Source of the DNA: Cyclobacteriaceae bacterium
GTDB taxonomy: Bacteria; Bacteroidota; Bacteroidia; Cytophagales; Cyclobacteriaceae
DNA: 13,590 nt
NCBI GenBank assembly: GCA_026994125.1
Contig: JALWRJ010000423.1
Span: 1 to 13,590 of the forward strand
Direction of reading: 5' to 3'
Both the position numbers and the translations under genes were made by a program. This document shows, in pieces, positions 6,453-13,590 of the stretch; the first letter of the stretch is position 1; each line of letters starts with the position of its first letter. Under the pieces are notes generated by a model. That model was not told where the DNA came from and did no database searches. It saw nothing but the letters and a program-made list of their open reading frames with translations.

Positions 6453-7725
6453 GTGTAAAAGGGTAGTTTTTGTAGGGTTATTGGTTGTTATGTTAGGAAC
6501 CAAAGAGGTAATGGCGCAAGTAACTCATTCGCCTTATTCGGCTATTGGTATTGGCGATATCCAGGATAATGTAACTGCCGCTAAATTTGGTATGGGAGGC
6601 TTGGGTGTAAGCAACGGTTCCTACTATAATTTAAACTTAGTAAACCCGGCTCTTTTGCATTATAACCGGGTAGCTTTATTTTCGGCTGCTGTTTTGGGCG
6701 AAACCAAAACCATTAATCAGGATGGATTTGAATCGTATGCCGCAGGATCAGGTCAATTAAACCACATGGCATTGGCCTTTCCTTTATTATCGGGTAAACT
6801 TTCTACCTCGTTGGTACTAAACCCCTACTCGGCCGTAAACTATAACCTTTCGTACCTGGCACCTATTCAAGGTCATCCAACTGATTCAACACAATACACT
6901 GCCAAAGGCGATGGAGGAATTGACCAGCTATCTTTATCATTGGGAGGCGAGTTATTTAAAGGATTTTCCTTAGGAGCCCGTGCTTCATATATGTTCAGCT
7001 CTATTCGTAAAGAAAGCAAATCGGTAGTGCCCTTAACCCCAATAAACAATTATTTATCTACCCTAAACGAGCGTTTAAGTTTTAGCGATTTTACCTTTGG
7101 CCTGGGGCTTGCTTATAAATTCACTATCAATAAAAAATCTTCCATTAATGTTGGTGCAACTTACGATTTTTCCAAAGACCTAAAATCTAAGCTTTTTATC
7201 CGCCTCGACCAGGAGCAATTTGGGGGTGGTACTGTTTTTGGCGACACCCTGGCCAACGATGAACCCGTGTTAGTACATTTACCCGAAAAATGGGCGGTTG
7301 GCTTATCGTATAATATTGCCAATAAATTAGTGGTAGGAGTAGATTATAGCAGCCAGGATTGGTCGCAAACTAAAGATGTAACAAGCGGAACTAACATTTA
7401 TACCAAGCGCGAAAACTATGTATTTGGTGTAGAAATAACACCCGATATTACCAGTATTAATAACTATTTTAACCGGATAACTTACCGGGCAGGAGCCATT
7501 TATACCAATACCCCTTATATAATTAATGGAATACAAATTAGAGATTTTGGCATAAACTTTGGTTTATCTTTGCCGGTTGTCCGATTTTCGAGCCTCGATT
7601 TTGGCGTGCAACTGGGTACCCGAGGCACTTTAACCGAAAATTTAGTACAAGAAAATTATATAAAAGTATATTTTGGGGTTAGTTTCAACGACAACCGTTG
7701 GTTTATAAAACCCAAGTTTAATTAA
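6445..7725 (+). CDS. Outer-membrane beta-barrel protein
   Basis: Starting at the ATG at 6445 gives 426 aa with a good signal peptide (MNKCKRVVFVGLLVVMLG, cleavage probably after Ala24, leaving QVTHSPYSAIGIGDIQDN). The mature N-terminus resembles the SPYSxxGxGD opening I associate with a Bacteroidota outer-membrane family near FadL/OmpP1. The rest is alternating hydrophobic and polar strands with many Gly, Tyr and Asn (for example FTFGLGLAYKFTIN, WAVGLSYNIANKLVVGVDYSS and a final YIKVYFGVSFNDNRWFIKPKFN), as expected of a barrel. An in-frame upstream ATG at 6394 would add 17 residues that spoil the signal peptide. The start overlaps the end of coaX by 8 bases, so translation may be coupled. The transported substrate is unknown. 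Confidence 0.85.
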   Translation: MNKCKRVVFVGLLVVMLGTKEVMAQVTHSPYSAIGIGDIQDNVTAAKFGMGGLGVSNGSYYNLNLVNPALLHYNRVALFSAAVLGETKTINQDGFESYAAGSGQLNHMALAFPLLSGKLSTSLVLNPYSAVNYNLSYLAPIQGHPTDSTQYTAKGDGGIDQLSLSLGGELFKGFSLGARASYMFSSIRKESKSVVPLTPINNYLSTLNERLSFSDFTFGLGLAYKFTINKKSSINVGATYDFSKDLKSKLFIRLDQEQFGGGTVFGDTLANDEPVLVHLPEKWAVGLSYNIANKLVVGVDYSSQDWSQTKDVTSGTNIYTKRENYVFGVEITPDITSINNYFNRITYRAGAIYTNTPYIINGIQIRDFGINFGLSLPVVRFSSLDFGVQLGTRGTLTENLVQENYIKVYFGVSFNDNRWFIKPKFN

Positions 7726-7744
7726 TTTTGAAAACAACAGAAGA

Positions 7745-9145
7745 ATGAAGAAAATTATAGGAACTCTCACGTTAGTATCATGGGTAATGGTATCATCGTA
7801 TGCGCAGCAGGGCTGGAAATGGCCAGCAGATTCGGCTGCAAAAGCTAAGGCCATTGAAATGAATGTTATTCAGTCTGATGCCGTAAAAATGGGCGATTAT
7901 AAAACAGCCGTGCCTGCGCTAAAATGGCTGTTTGTCAATGCACCCGACCTCAATAAATCTATTTATATTAATGGAGCTAAGGTGTACGACAACCTGGCTA
8001 AAGTGGCTCAAAAAGAAGAAAAAGAGGCCAAGTCTAAAATAAAGTCGGCTGCCGATGCCGATAAGGAAGCAGCTAAAGCTACCTATGCCGAAAAAGCGGC
8101 TATTCGTGCTGCTTATGCCGATACCTTGCTTAGTATGTACGATATGCGAATTCAGCATTTTGGCGATAAGCCCAACGTGCTTAACCGCAAGGTTTTTAAA
8201 GCGTATAAGTACTTTGTAAAAGATTACGATAAATCGGAATGGCTGCTCGAAATGTTTGATGAAGCCTTTGATATTGGCGGAGGAGTTAAAATACCCGATG
8301 CCAATTTGGTTGCCTATATGAATGTAATAAAAGTAAATGCCAAACTTAAAAAAATTGATGAAGAAGGCATTTTAAATCGCTATGACAAAATTTCGGAGGT
8401 AATAGACCAAAAACTAAAAGACAACGAAACCAAAAACAAAAGCAACGATTCGCTTAACAAGAAAAAATCGGCTATCGATGGTATTTTAATAGATATTGTG
8501 GACATAAACTGTGAGTTTGTGGAAACCAATATGGGGCCTAAATTTGACGAAAACCCGAATGATGCCAAGTTGGTAAAACGTATGTTTACCTTTATGCTTA
8601 ATGGCAAATGTACCGATTCGCCTTTGTTTTTAAGTGTGGCTAAAAAACTGGAAGAAATTTCGCCCGATTTTGCCATCTGTAAACTCGTGGCCTCTAAATG
8701 TGTGGTAAATAAAGATTATACCAGTGCGGTGCATTATTACGAAGAAGCCCTAACCCTTACCGAGGATGGTGCAAAAAAATCGGAAATTTATGTAAACATG
8801 GGTAAGGTGCATTCATCACAGCACAGCAAGGCCAAAGCCCGCGCCATGTACAACCACGCTATAGCAGCCGACCCTACCAATAAAGATGCTTACATTGCTT
8901 TAGGCGATTTGTATTACCATAGTTTTAAAGAGTGTAGCGAAGAAAAGGATATGGTAAAAGACAGGTTGGTGTTTATTGCTGCGTATAATGAATACAAAAA
9001 AGCGGGAGCCTCCAAAAAAATGGCCTCTGCTAAAGAGCAGTTTCCTTCGAAAGAAGAACTGTTTAATGGCGATTACGAAGTAGGCCAAACCCTTACCATT
9101 GGTTGCTGGATAAACAAAGCGGTAGTGCTACAAACCCGCGATTAA
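7745..9145 (+). CDS. Secreted TPR protein of unknown function
   Basis: The 466-aa product has a signal peptide (residues 1-20, cleavage before Gln21) and is therefore periplasmic or surface-exposed. An N-terminal helical region (AVKMGDYKTAVPALKWLFVNAPDLNKSIYINGAKVY) leads to a charged Lys/Ala/Glu stretch at about residues 89-118 that looks coiled-coil. A region with GDKPNVLNRKVFKAYKYFVKD follows, then clear TPR units at about 315-395 (VVNKDYTSAVHYYEEALTL, SEIYVNMGKVHSSQHSKAKARAMYNHAIAADP, AYIALGDLYYHS). Six cysteines (256, 289, 312, 319, 397, 454) all lie in the second half. I recognise it as the TPR protein commonly found between the barrel gene and lptC in Bacteroidota, but no function is known to me. 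It follows the barrel gene by 19 bases and is followed by a strong terminator. Confidence 0.85.
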   Translation: MKKIIGTLTLVSWVMVSSYAQQGWKWPADSAAKAKAIEMNVIQSDAVKMGDYKTAVPALKWLFVNAPDLNKSIYINGAKVYDNLAKVAQKEEKEAKSKIKSAADADKEAAKATYAEKAAIRAAYADTLLSMYDMRIQHFGDKPNVLNRKVFKAYKYFVKDYDKSEWLLEMFDEAFDIGGGVKIPDANLVAYMNVIKVNAKLKKIDEEGILNRYDKISEVIDQKLKDNETKNKSNDSLNKKKSAIDGILIDIVDINCEFVETNMGPKFDENPNDAKLVKRMFTFMLNGKCTDSPLFLSVAKKLEEISPDFAICKLVASKCVVNKDYTSAVHYYEEALTLTEDGAKKSEIYVNMGKVHSSQHSKAKARAMYNHAIAADPTNKDAYIALGDLYYHSFKECSEEKDMVKDRLVFIAAYNEYKKAGASKKMASAKEQFPSKEELFNGDYEVGQTLTIGCWINKAVVLQTRD

Positions 9146-9157
9146 ATAAACTACTAC

Positions 9158-9200
9158 AAAGGCTGCCTTACTTGTCTATGCAGGTAATGGCAGCCTTTTT
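9158..9200 (+). terminator. Intrinsic terminator between the TPR gene and lptC
   Basis: AAAGGCTGCC (9158-9167) pairs perfectly with GGCAGCCTTT (9189-9198). Four more pairs (TTAC with GTAA) form inside it past one bulged T, leaving a 12-base loop, and the stem ends in TTTTT. The lptC ATG is only 11 bases after the T-run, so it could also act as an attenuator for lptC and the genes after it. Confidence 0.88.
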
Positions 9201-9211
9201 AATGCAATACC

Positions 9212-9754
9212 ATGACAAAACAAGCGGTTATCGGAGTGCTACTGTTGCTATGCATAACTACCAACTGCCAAACCCGGCAACAAGAACAAACCGAACCGCA
9301 AATTTACCAAGGCCCTTTAAGCAAACTCGAGGAGGCTACCATTGTGTACAGCGACTCCGCCAGGTTAAAGGCCGAAGTAAACACGCAAGAAGTACTCGAT
9401 TTGCAAAATGGCGACCGGGAGGTACCCCATGGGATGCACATTACTTTTTTTGAAAAAGATGGTTCCATTTCGGCTACACTTCAGGCAAATTATGCGTATT
9501 ATTACAAAGAAGAAGACCGGTGGAAAGCTACCGGCAATGTAATTGTTAATAATATTAAAAATAAAGAAACACTAAAATCGGAGGAGCTATATTGGGAACC
9601 CAAAACCGAAGATGTATATACCGATAAGTTTGTGCGTATTGAAACCCCCGGTGAATTAATGACCGGAACCGGCCTCAAGGCCAAACAAGATTTTTCGGAA
9701 TGGACACTCGAATCCCCCGAAGGAATAATTGATATAGAAGACGATGAAACCTGA
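9212..9754 (+). CDS. lptC: LPS export protein LptC (putative lipoprotein)
   Basis: The 180-aa product matches LptC, the bitopic or lipid-anchored periplasmic protein that passes lipopolysaccharide from the LptBFG extractor to LptA. It starts with a hydrophobic segment ending at Cys19 (LLLLCITTNC), which looks like a lipoprotein signal although Asn before the Cys is unusual. The beta-jellyroll follows: LEEATIVYSDSARLKAEVNTQEVLDL, GMHITFFEKDGSISATLQANYAYYY, WKATGNVIVNNIKNKETLKSEELYW, and GELMTGTGLKAKQDFSEWTLESPEGII at the end. The WxxxGNVxVxN and LxSEELxW blocks are typical of the LptC/OstA fold. No promoter motif was seen between the terminator and the ATG. The next gene overlaps its end by 11 bases. 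Confidence 0.9.
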   Translation: MTKQAVIGVLLLLCITTNCQTRQQEQTEPQIYQGPLSKLEEATIVYSDSARLKAEVNTQEVLDLQNGDREVPHGMHITFFEKDGSISATLQANYAYYYKEEDRWKATGNVIVNNIKNKETLKSEELYWEPKTEDVYTDKFVRIETPGELMTGTGLKAKQDFSEWTLESPEGIIDIEDDET

Positions 9755-9983
9755 ACCCAAGTCTGATTTAAAAAATATTTTGCTGCTGTTTTTTAGCGCA
9801 GGTATAATGATTATTGGTATCCACCAAACCATAACCAATGGGTTTGAGAACTCCTATTGGATTTTTATGATTTCGGTAGCGCTATTTTTATACTACCAGG
9901 TGCGCAAAGCTAAAAAAAAGCAGGAAGAAAACACCCCTACCATGAACCGAAGAGCTAAACGATACATGGAGCGTAAACAGTAA
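9744..9983 (+). CDS. Small membrane protein with two helices, unknown function
   Basis: The 79-aa product has two hydrophobic helices, about residues 11-28 (ILLLFFSAGIMIIGIHQT) and 38-52 (YWIFMISVALFLYYQ), joined by a short loop (ITNGFENS), then a strongly basic tail ending NRRAKRYMERKQ. Both ends are probably cytoplasmic by the positive-inside rule. It overlaps the lptC stop by 11 bases and stops 4 bases before the GTG of the CNNM gene, which argues that it is really translated and coupled to both. I do not recognise a named family. A role next to LptC or the CNNM protein is only suggested by position. Confidence 0.78.
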   Translation: MKPEPKSDLKNILLLFFSAGIMIIGIHQTITNGFENSYWIFMISVALFLYYQVRKAKKKQEENTPTMNRRAKRYMERKQ

Positions 9984-9987
9984 ACCC

Positions 9988-11253
9988 GTGCCCGATTACA
10001 GTATTATTATACTAGCCCTGGTGTTTTCAGCCTTTTTTTCCGGTATCGAGATAGCATTTATTTCGGCCAATAAATTGCAGCTCGAAGTACAGGCAAAAAA
10101 TGGTGGCTGGGCCAATAAAATTTTAGCCGGCTTCTTAAAAAACCAGTCAGGCTTTTTAGGAACCACCCTTATTGGCAATAATATTGCCCTGGTTATTTAT
10201 GGTATTTTTATGGCCAGAGCTATCGACCCCAGGTTAAATGCCATACTTCCCCAGGTAATTAACCAGCCTGTTATTCATTTAGTTCTGCAAACCTTAATCT
10301 CTACACTTATTGTGTTGTTTACCGCAGAGTTTTTGCCCAAAAGTGTATTTATGCTGCAACCCAACCGTATATTAAAGTGGCTGGCCATTCCCATGTGGCT
10401 AATCTATTATACCTTGTGGGTGCTTACCATCGTGGTTACAGGGGTATCAAAGTTGCTTATTACGCATGTATTTAGGCTGCCCTACAACGAAGAAAAACCT
10501 GTATATGGACTGGCCGATTTAAACAGCTATATAAAAAATTTGGTAAATGCCGATACCAACGGAGCCGAAGATTTACCCGAAGTGGACGAGGAAATTTTTA
10601 CCAATGCCATAGAATTTAAAAACCTACAAGTACGCGATTGTATGATACCTCGTACCGAAATTGTGGCTGTAGAAGAGAATGACAGTATTGAAGAGCTACT
10701 TACAACTTTTACCGAAAGCGGCCACTCCAAAGTGTTAGTGTATCGAAATGCCATTGATGATGTGCTGGGCTATTGCCATGCACACGAGCTTTTTAAGAAA
10801 CCCAAAGAGGTAAAACAGATAATGAACCCCATCATTATTGTACCCGAAACAATGCGAGCCCAGGAACTCATGGTAAAATTTATTACCGATAAAAAAGGAA
10901 TAGCCCTGGTGGTAGATGAATACGGGGGCACCAGTGGTTTGGTTTGCCTAGAAGACCTGATTGAAGAAATTGTAGGCGAAATACATGATGAGCACGATGT
11001 GGAGGCCCATACGGAAGAAAAGCTTAACGAAACCACTTATTTGCTGAGTGCCCGCCACGAAGTAGCCTACCTAAACGATAAGTATGGTTGGCAGTTACCC
11101 TTGGGCGAATACGAAACTCTGGGTGGTTTATTGTTGGCAATTACCGGTGATATTCCCAGTCAAGGACAAATAATTGATTTAGAGCAATATACTGCCGAAA
11201 TAATTGAAATTGAAAATAAACGAATTGTTACGGTTAAGCTAACTATTAGCTGA
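9988..11253 (+). CDS. CNNM/CorC-type membrane protein (hemolysin family)
   Basis: The 421-aa product has the three-part layout of the family. A DUF21/CNNM transmembrane domain spans residues 1 to about 190 (SAFFSGIEIAFISANKLQLEVQA, GFLGTTLIGNNIALVIYG, FTAEFLPKSVF). A pair of CBS domains spans about 200-330 (VRDCMIPRTEIVAVE at 215, VDEYGGTSGLVCLEDLIEEIVGEIHDEHD). A CorC/HlyC C-terminal domain spans about 344-421 (LNDKYGWQLPLGEYETLGGLLL). Relatives are implicated in Mg2+ or other divalent cation transport; the hemolysin name is historical. The start is GTG, placed 4 bases after the stop of the small gene; no better ATG exists before the conserved first helix. It is not obviously GldE, since no gliding gene is adjacent. 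Confidence 0.92.
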   Translation: MPDYSIIILALVFSAFFSGIEIAFISANKLQLEVQAKNGGWANKILAGFLKNQSGFLGTTLIGNNIALVIYGIFMARAIDPRLNAILPQVINQPVIHLVLQTLISTLIVLFTAEFLPKSVFMLQPNRILKWLAIPMWLIYYTLWVLTIVVTGVSKLLITHVFRLPYNEEKPVYGLADLNSYIKNLVNADTNGAEDLPEVDEEIFTNAIEFKNLQVRDCMIPRTEIVAVEENDSIEELLTTFTESGHSKVLVYRNAIDDVLGYCHAHELFKKPKEVKQIMNPIIIVPETMRAQELMVKFITDKKGIALVVDEYGGTSGLVCLEDLIEEIVGEIHDEHDVEAHTEEKLNETTYLLSARHEVAYLNDKYGWQLPLGEYETLGGLLLAITGDIPSQGQIIDLEQYTAEIIEIENKRIVTVKLTIS

Positions 11254-11319
11254 TTTTAACCTTTGTTTTATAGCCTTTTCTTTCTTTTTTGTATAAACCT
11301 ATAGTAATAGAAAAATCTA

Positions 11320-11352
11320 TTTGGTTTTATCCGATATAAGTGCCTATTTTTG
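11320..11352 (+). promoter_or_regulatory. Predicted promoter of the PpiD-type isomerase gene
   Basis: TTTG (11320-11323), a 21-base spacer and TATTTTTG (11345-11352) match the Bacteroidota -33/-7 consensus exactly. Transcription would start near 11357-11360, about 15 bases before the ATG at 11373. It lies after the end of the CNNM gene, and no hairpin separates them, so the isomerase may be both co-transcribed and independently expressed. Confidence 0.72.
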
Positions 11353-11372
11353 CGGTCTTTAAAATAGAACAA

Positions 11373-13481
11373 ATGGCATTAATTAATACATTACGCGAAA
11401 AAGGAGGGAAGTTTATTATAGGATTTATAGCCATCGCTATTGGTTCTTTTGTGCTTACCGATTTACTTACCGGAAAAAATTCCATTTTAGCGGGCAACGA
11501 CCGCAACATTGGTGAAATAGCCGGAGAAACCATAACCTACGACCAATTTCAACAACGGGTAGATGTGCTGGTAAAAAACTACGCCAGCAATTTTGGGCGC
11601 AACCCCGGAGCCGATGAGCTTGCTTCGCTTCGCAACCAGGCCTGGATGCTGTTGGTAGCTGAAAAATCTTTCCAGAAAGAATACGATGCCCTGGGTATTA
11701 CAGTAAGCCCCGAAGAATTGGTGGACATGGTACAGGGTAAAAATATTAGCCCTGATATACAACGTATTTTTGTGGATAAAGCTACCGGCCAGTTTAGCAA
11801 AGAGCAACTTTTGCAAACTCTGAGCCAGTTAAATGCTACACCGCAAGGAAGAGCGCAATGGAAACAATTTGAAGAAAGCCTGATACCCGCTCGTAAACGG
11901 GTTAAGCTCGATTTTATGCTTTCAAAATCAACTTTTGTAACCGATGCCGAAGCCGAGCGTGAATACATGGATCAAAACACTGTGGCCGAAATACAATATG
12001 TGCATGTACCTTATTATGCCATTAACGATTCGAGTGTAAGTGTAACCGATGATGAGCTGAATACCTACCTTAGAAATCATGCCGATGATTACCAAGCCGA
12101 TTGGTCGCGCTCCATAGAGTATGTATCGTTTCCTATTATAGCATCGGCCGAAGACTCGCTGGGTTACCGCGATGAACTACGCGATATAAAAGAGGATTTT
12201 GCCCAGGCAAAGAACGATTCGCTATTTGCATCTATCAATTCCGATGGGGGCGATACGTATAAAGATTATACCATTAATACGTTACCGGATCTGTTAGCTT
12301 CAAACTTAAACATTATTAAAAAAGGTACTGTAATAGGGCCGTACATCGATAACAACAATTATGTGTTGTATAAATTAAGCGATGAGTACGAAGATACTGT
12401 TGGGGTAGCCAGGGCACGTCATATATTAATAAAATGGGATAGCGATAGCGAGGCGGATAAGGCCAAAGCTCGCACCGAAGCCAATGCTGTTTTGCGCAGT
12501 GTAATGAATGGTGTTGATTTTGCAGAAACAGCCAAAGAGAAAAGCAAGGATGGAGGCTCGGCCATAAATGGTGGCGACTTAGGTTGGTTTAGCACCGGCC
12601 AAATGGTACCTCCTTTTAACGATGCCGTTTTTGGAGCCACTAAAAAAGGAATAGTTCCCAAAGTAATCGAAAGTCAGTTTGGCTATCATATTATTGAGGT
12701 AACCGAAGTGCCTTCGTTTACACATTATAAAGTGGCTACGGTGGGTATCGAAATTACACCAAGCGATAAAACCCGGGATATTGCCTTTAGAAAAGCAGAT
12801 TTATTTGCCGGTACTACCAATAACTACGAAGAGTTTAAAGCCAATGCCGAAAAGGAAGGGTATGCCATATTAGAAGCAAGTAGTATTAAGCCCAACGATG
12901 ATAACATTCCACGTATTGGTAAAGCCCGCCAAATAGTTACCTGGTTGTTTAAAGATGCCAGCGAAGGAACTGTTTCACCCGTAAACGAATTAGACGATAA
13001 ATATGTGGTGGCAGTAATGACCGATGAGCAGGAAGAAGGCCTGTCGGATTTAGAGTTGGTTAGGTTAGAAGTAACCCAAAAAGTAAAGAACGAAAAGAAA
13101 GCTGCACTTATTAGCAACAAACTAAAAACATTAAGTGGTACGTTAGAAGAAATTGCCAATGCCTATGGTAATGATGCCAGCGTGTATTCGGCCAGCGATC
13201 TTAAGCTTTCGGCAACTACTATTACCCATGCAGGAAAAGCACCCGAGGCTATTGGCACCGTGTTTTCATTAAAAGAAGGAGAAGTATCGAGGCCGGTGGC
13301 TACCGATAATGGAGTGGTACTTGTTAAATTGGAAAGCATAACCCCGGCTGCTGAAATAGCTGACTACAGTTTGCATGCTGGCAACTTATTGCGCAACCGC
13401 GAAAGCAGGGCTTCTTATTACCTGGGTAAACTTATTGAAGATAAAGCAGAAGTTAAAGACGAACGTTATAAGTTCTTTTAA
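11373..13481 (+). CDS. Membrane-anchored peptidyl-prolyl isomerase, PpiD/SurA-like
   Basis: From the ATG at 11373 the product is 702 aa. It opens MALINTLREKGGKFIIGFIA with one transmembrane helix at about residues 13-29, as in PpiD, and the remainder is periplasmic. A SurA-like N-terminal helical region follows (ITYDQFQQRVDVLVKNY, QAWMLLVAEKSFQKEYDALGITVSPEELVDMVQ). A parvulin rotamase domain lies at about 345-444, from RARHILIKW (His350) through GGSAINGGDLGWFSTGQMVPPFNDAVF to FGYHIIEVTE (His439). A long C-terminal part has a second, degenerate rotamase-like segment. The family folds outer-membrane and exported proteins near the Sec exit. An in-frame GTG at 11340 precedes the predicted transcription start and breaks the conserved N-terminus, so it was not used. 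The usual ppiD symbol is withheld because orthology to E. coli PpiD is not certain. Confidence 0.92.
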   Translation: MALINTLREKGGKFIIGFIAIAIGSFVLTDLLTGKNSILAGNDRNIGEIAGETITYDQFQQRVDVLVKNYASNFGRNPGADELASLRNQAWMLLVAEKSFQKEYDALGITVSPEELVDMVQGKNISPDIQRIFVDKATGQFSKEQLLQTLSQLNATPQGRAQWKQFEESLIPARKRVKLDFMLSKSTFVTDAEAEREYMDQNTVAEIQYVHVPYYAINDSSVSVTDDELNTYLRNHADDYQADWSRSIEYVSFPIIASAEDSLGYRDELRDIKEDFAQAKNDSLFASINSDGGDTYKDYTINTLPDLLASNLNIIKKGTVIGPYIDNNNYVLYKLSDEYEDTVGVARARHILIKWDSDSEADKAKARTEANAVLRSVMNGVDFAETAKEKSKDGGSAINGGDLGWFSTGQMVPPFNDAVFGATKKGIVPKVIESQFGYHIIEVTEVPSFTHYKVATVGIEITPSDKTRDIAFRKADLFAGTTNNYEEFKANAEKEGYAILEASSIKPNDDNIPRIGKARQIVTWLFKDASEGTVSPVNELDDKYVVAVMTDEQEEGLSDLELVRLEVTQKVKNEKKAALISNKLKTLSGTLEEIANAYGNDASVYSASDLKLSATTITHAGKAPEAIGTVFSLKEGEVSRPVATDNGVVLVKLESITPAAEIADYSLHAGNLLRNRESRASYYLGKLIEDKAEVKDERYKFF

Positions 13482-13490
13482 TGATGATAA

Positions 13491-13512
13491 GCAAACCCTA
13501 ATTAGGGCTTGC
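13491..13512. repeat. Palindrome after the isomerase gene
   Basis: CCCTAATTAGGG (13496-13507) is a perfect 12-base palindrome, extended past one mismatch by GCAA (13491-13494) and TTGC (13509-13512). It begins 9 bases after the stop codon. It can fold as a hairpin with an AATT loop or act as a two-fold protein site; no T-run follows it directly. Confidence 0.6.
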
Positions 13513-13520
13513 GACTAGTC

Positions 13521-13554
13521 AAAAATTTTAGAAAATCAATTTTCTAAAATTTTT
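13521..13554. terminator. AT-rich perfect inverted repeat, likely bidirectional terminator
   Basis: AAAAATTTTAGAAAAT (13521-13536) and ATTTTCTAAAATTTTT (13539-13554) are exact reverse complements separated by only CA. The hairpin has 16 pairs in sequence, the innermost unlikely to form, and only one G-C pair. T-runs end the stem on both strands, so it could stop transcription of the isomerase gene and of any gene entering from the right. Confidence 0.7.
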
Positions 13555-13590
13555 AAGTGCAAGGGTTTTAAGTGTTTTGTTTTAAAAAGC

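Noticed and set aside
9103..9453. 116-codon plus-strand frame overlapping the TPR gene end and lptC
   Set aside because: It crosses the terminator hairpin and most of it is an alternative frame of lptC; composition is Arg- and Pro-rich without family features.
11340..11372. GTG start for the isomerase at 11340
   Set aside because: It lies upstream of the predicted transcription start and adds residues before the conserved MALIxTLR N-terminus.
1..13590. Mobile element, phage, CRISPR or defence system
   Set aside because: No transposase, integrase, spaced direct repeats, Cas or defence-type protein is visible; all recognised genes are chromosomal core functions.

Overview
The window reads as chromosomal core sequence from a member of the Bacteroidota, probably a Cytophagales- or Chitinophagales-like lineage. 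Several lines support this. The gene families are ones I know from that phylum: a TPR protein next to ribH, and the block coaX - outer-membrane barrel - TPR protein - lptC - CNNM protein - PpiD-type isomerase. Upstream regions carry the Bacteroidota promoter signature (TTTG about 20 nt before TAnnTTTG). Shine-Dalgarno sequences are weak or absent and the DNA is moderately AT-rich. I see no rRNA, tRNA, CRISPR array, insertion sequence, phage or plasmid gene, and no gene-free stretch over 300 bases.

Left part (1-4130). The N-terminal 100 codons of recF run off the left edge on the minus strand. Divergent from it is pdhA (pyruvate dehydrogenase E1 alpha), followed by a membrane-anchored YfgM-like TPR protein. 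A clear intrinsic terminator follows and runs directly into a -7-like element in front of ribH (lumazine synthase, riboflavin pathway). A monofunctional aspartate kinase follows ribH.

Middle (4131-5747). One minus-strand gene, a NhaD/CitMHS-type sodium:proton antiporter with a histidine-rich exported N-terminus, converges on the aspartate kinase and diverges from coaX.

Right part (5748-13590). A compact co-directional block holds coaX (type III pantothenate kinase), an outer-membrane beta-barrel protein overlapping it by 8 bases, a secreted TPR protein, an intrinsic terminator, lptC, a 79-aa two-helix membrane protein overlapping lptC by 11 bases, a CNNM/CorC-type membrane protein with a GTG start, and a large PpiD/SurA-like peptidyl-prolyl isomerase with its own good promoter. 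Three palindromic elements lie back to back after the isomerase, the last a perfect 16-bp inverted repeat that looks like a bidirectional terminator. The theme of this block is envelope building: LPS transport, outer-membrane protein folding and membrane transport, headed by a coenzyme A gene.

I found no convincing new biological system. The points most worth a second look are the overlapping signals: the recF promoter inside the start of pdhA, the terminator/promoter junction at ribH, and a terminator before lptC with no visible new promoter. Next come the small membrane protein between lptC and the CNNM gene, the palindrome cluster at the right end, and several odd protein termini.
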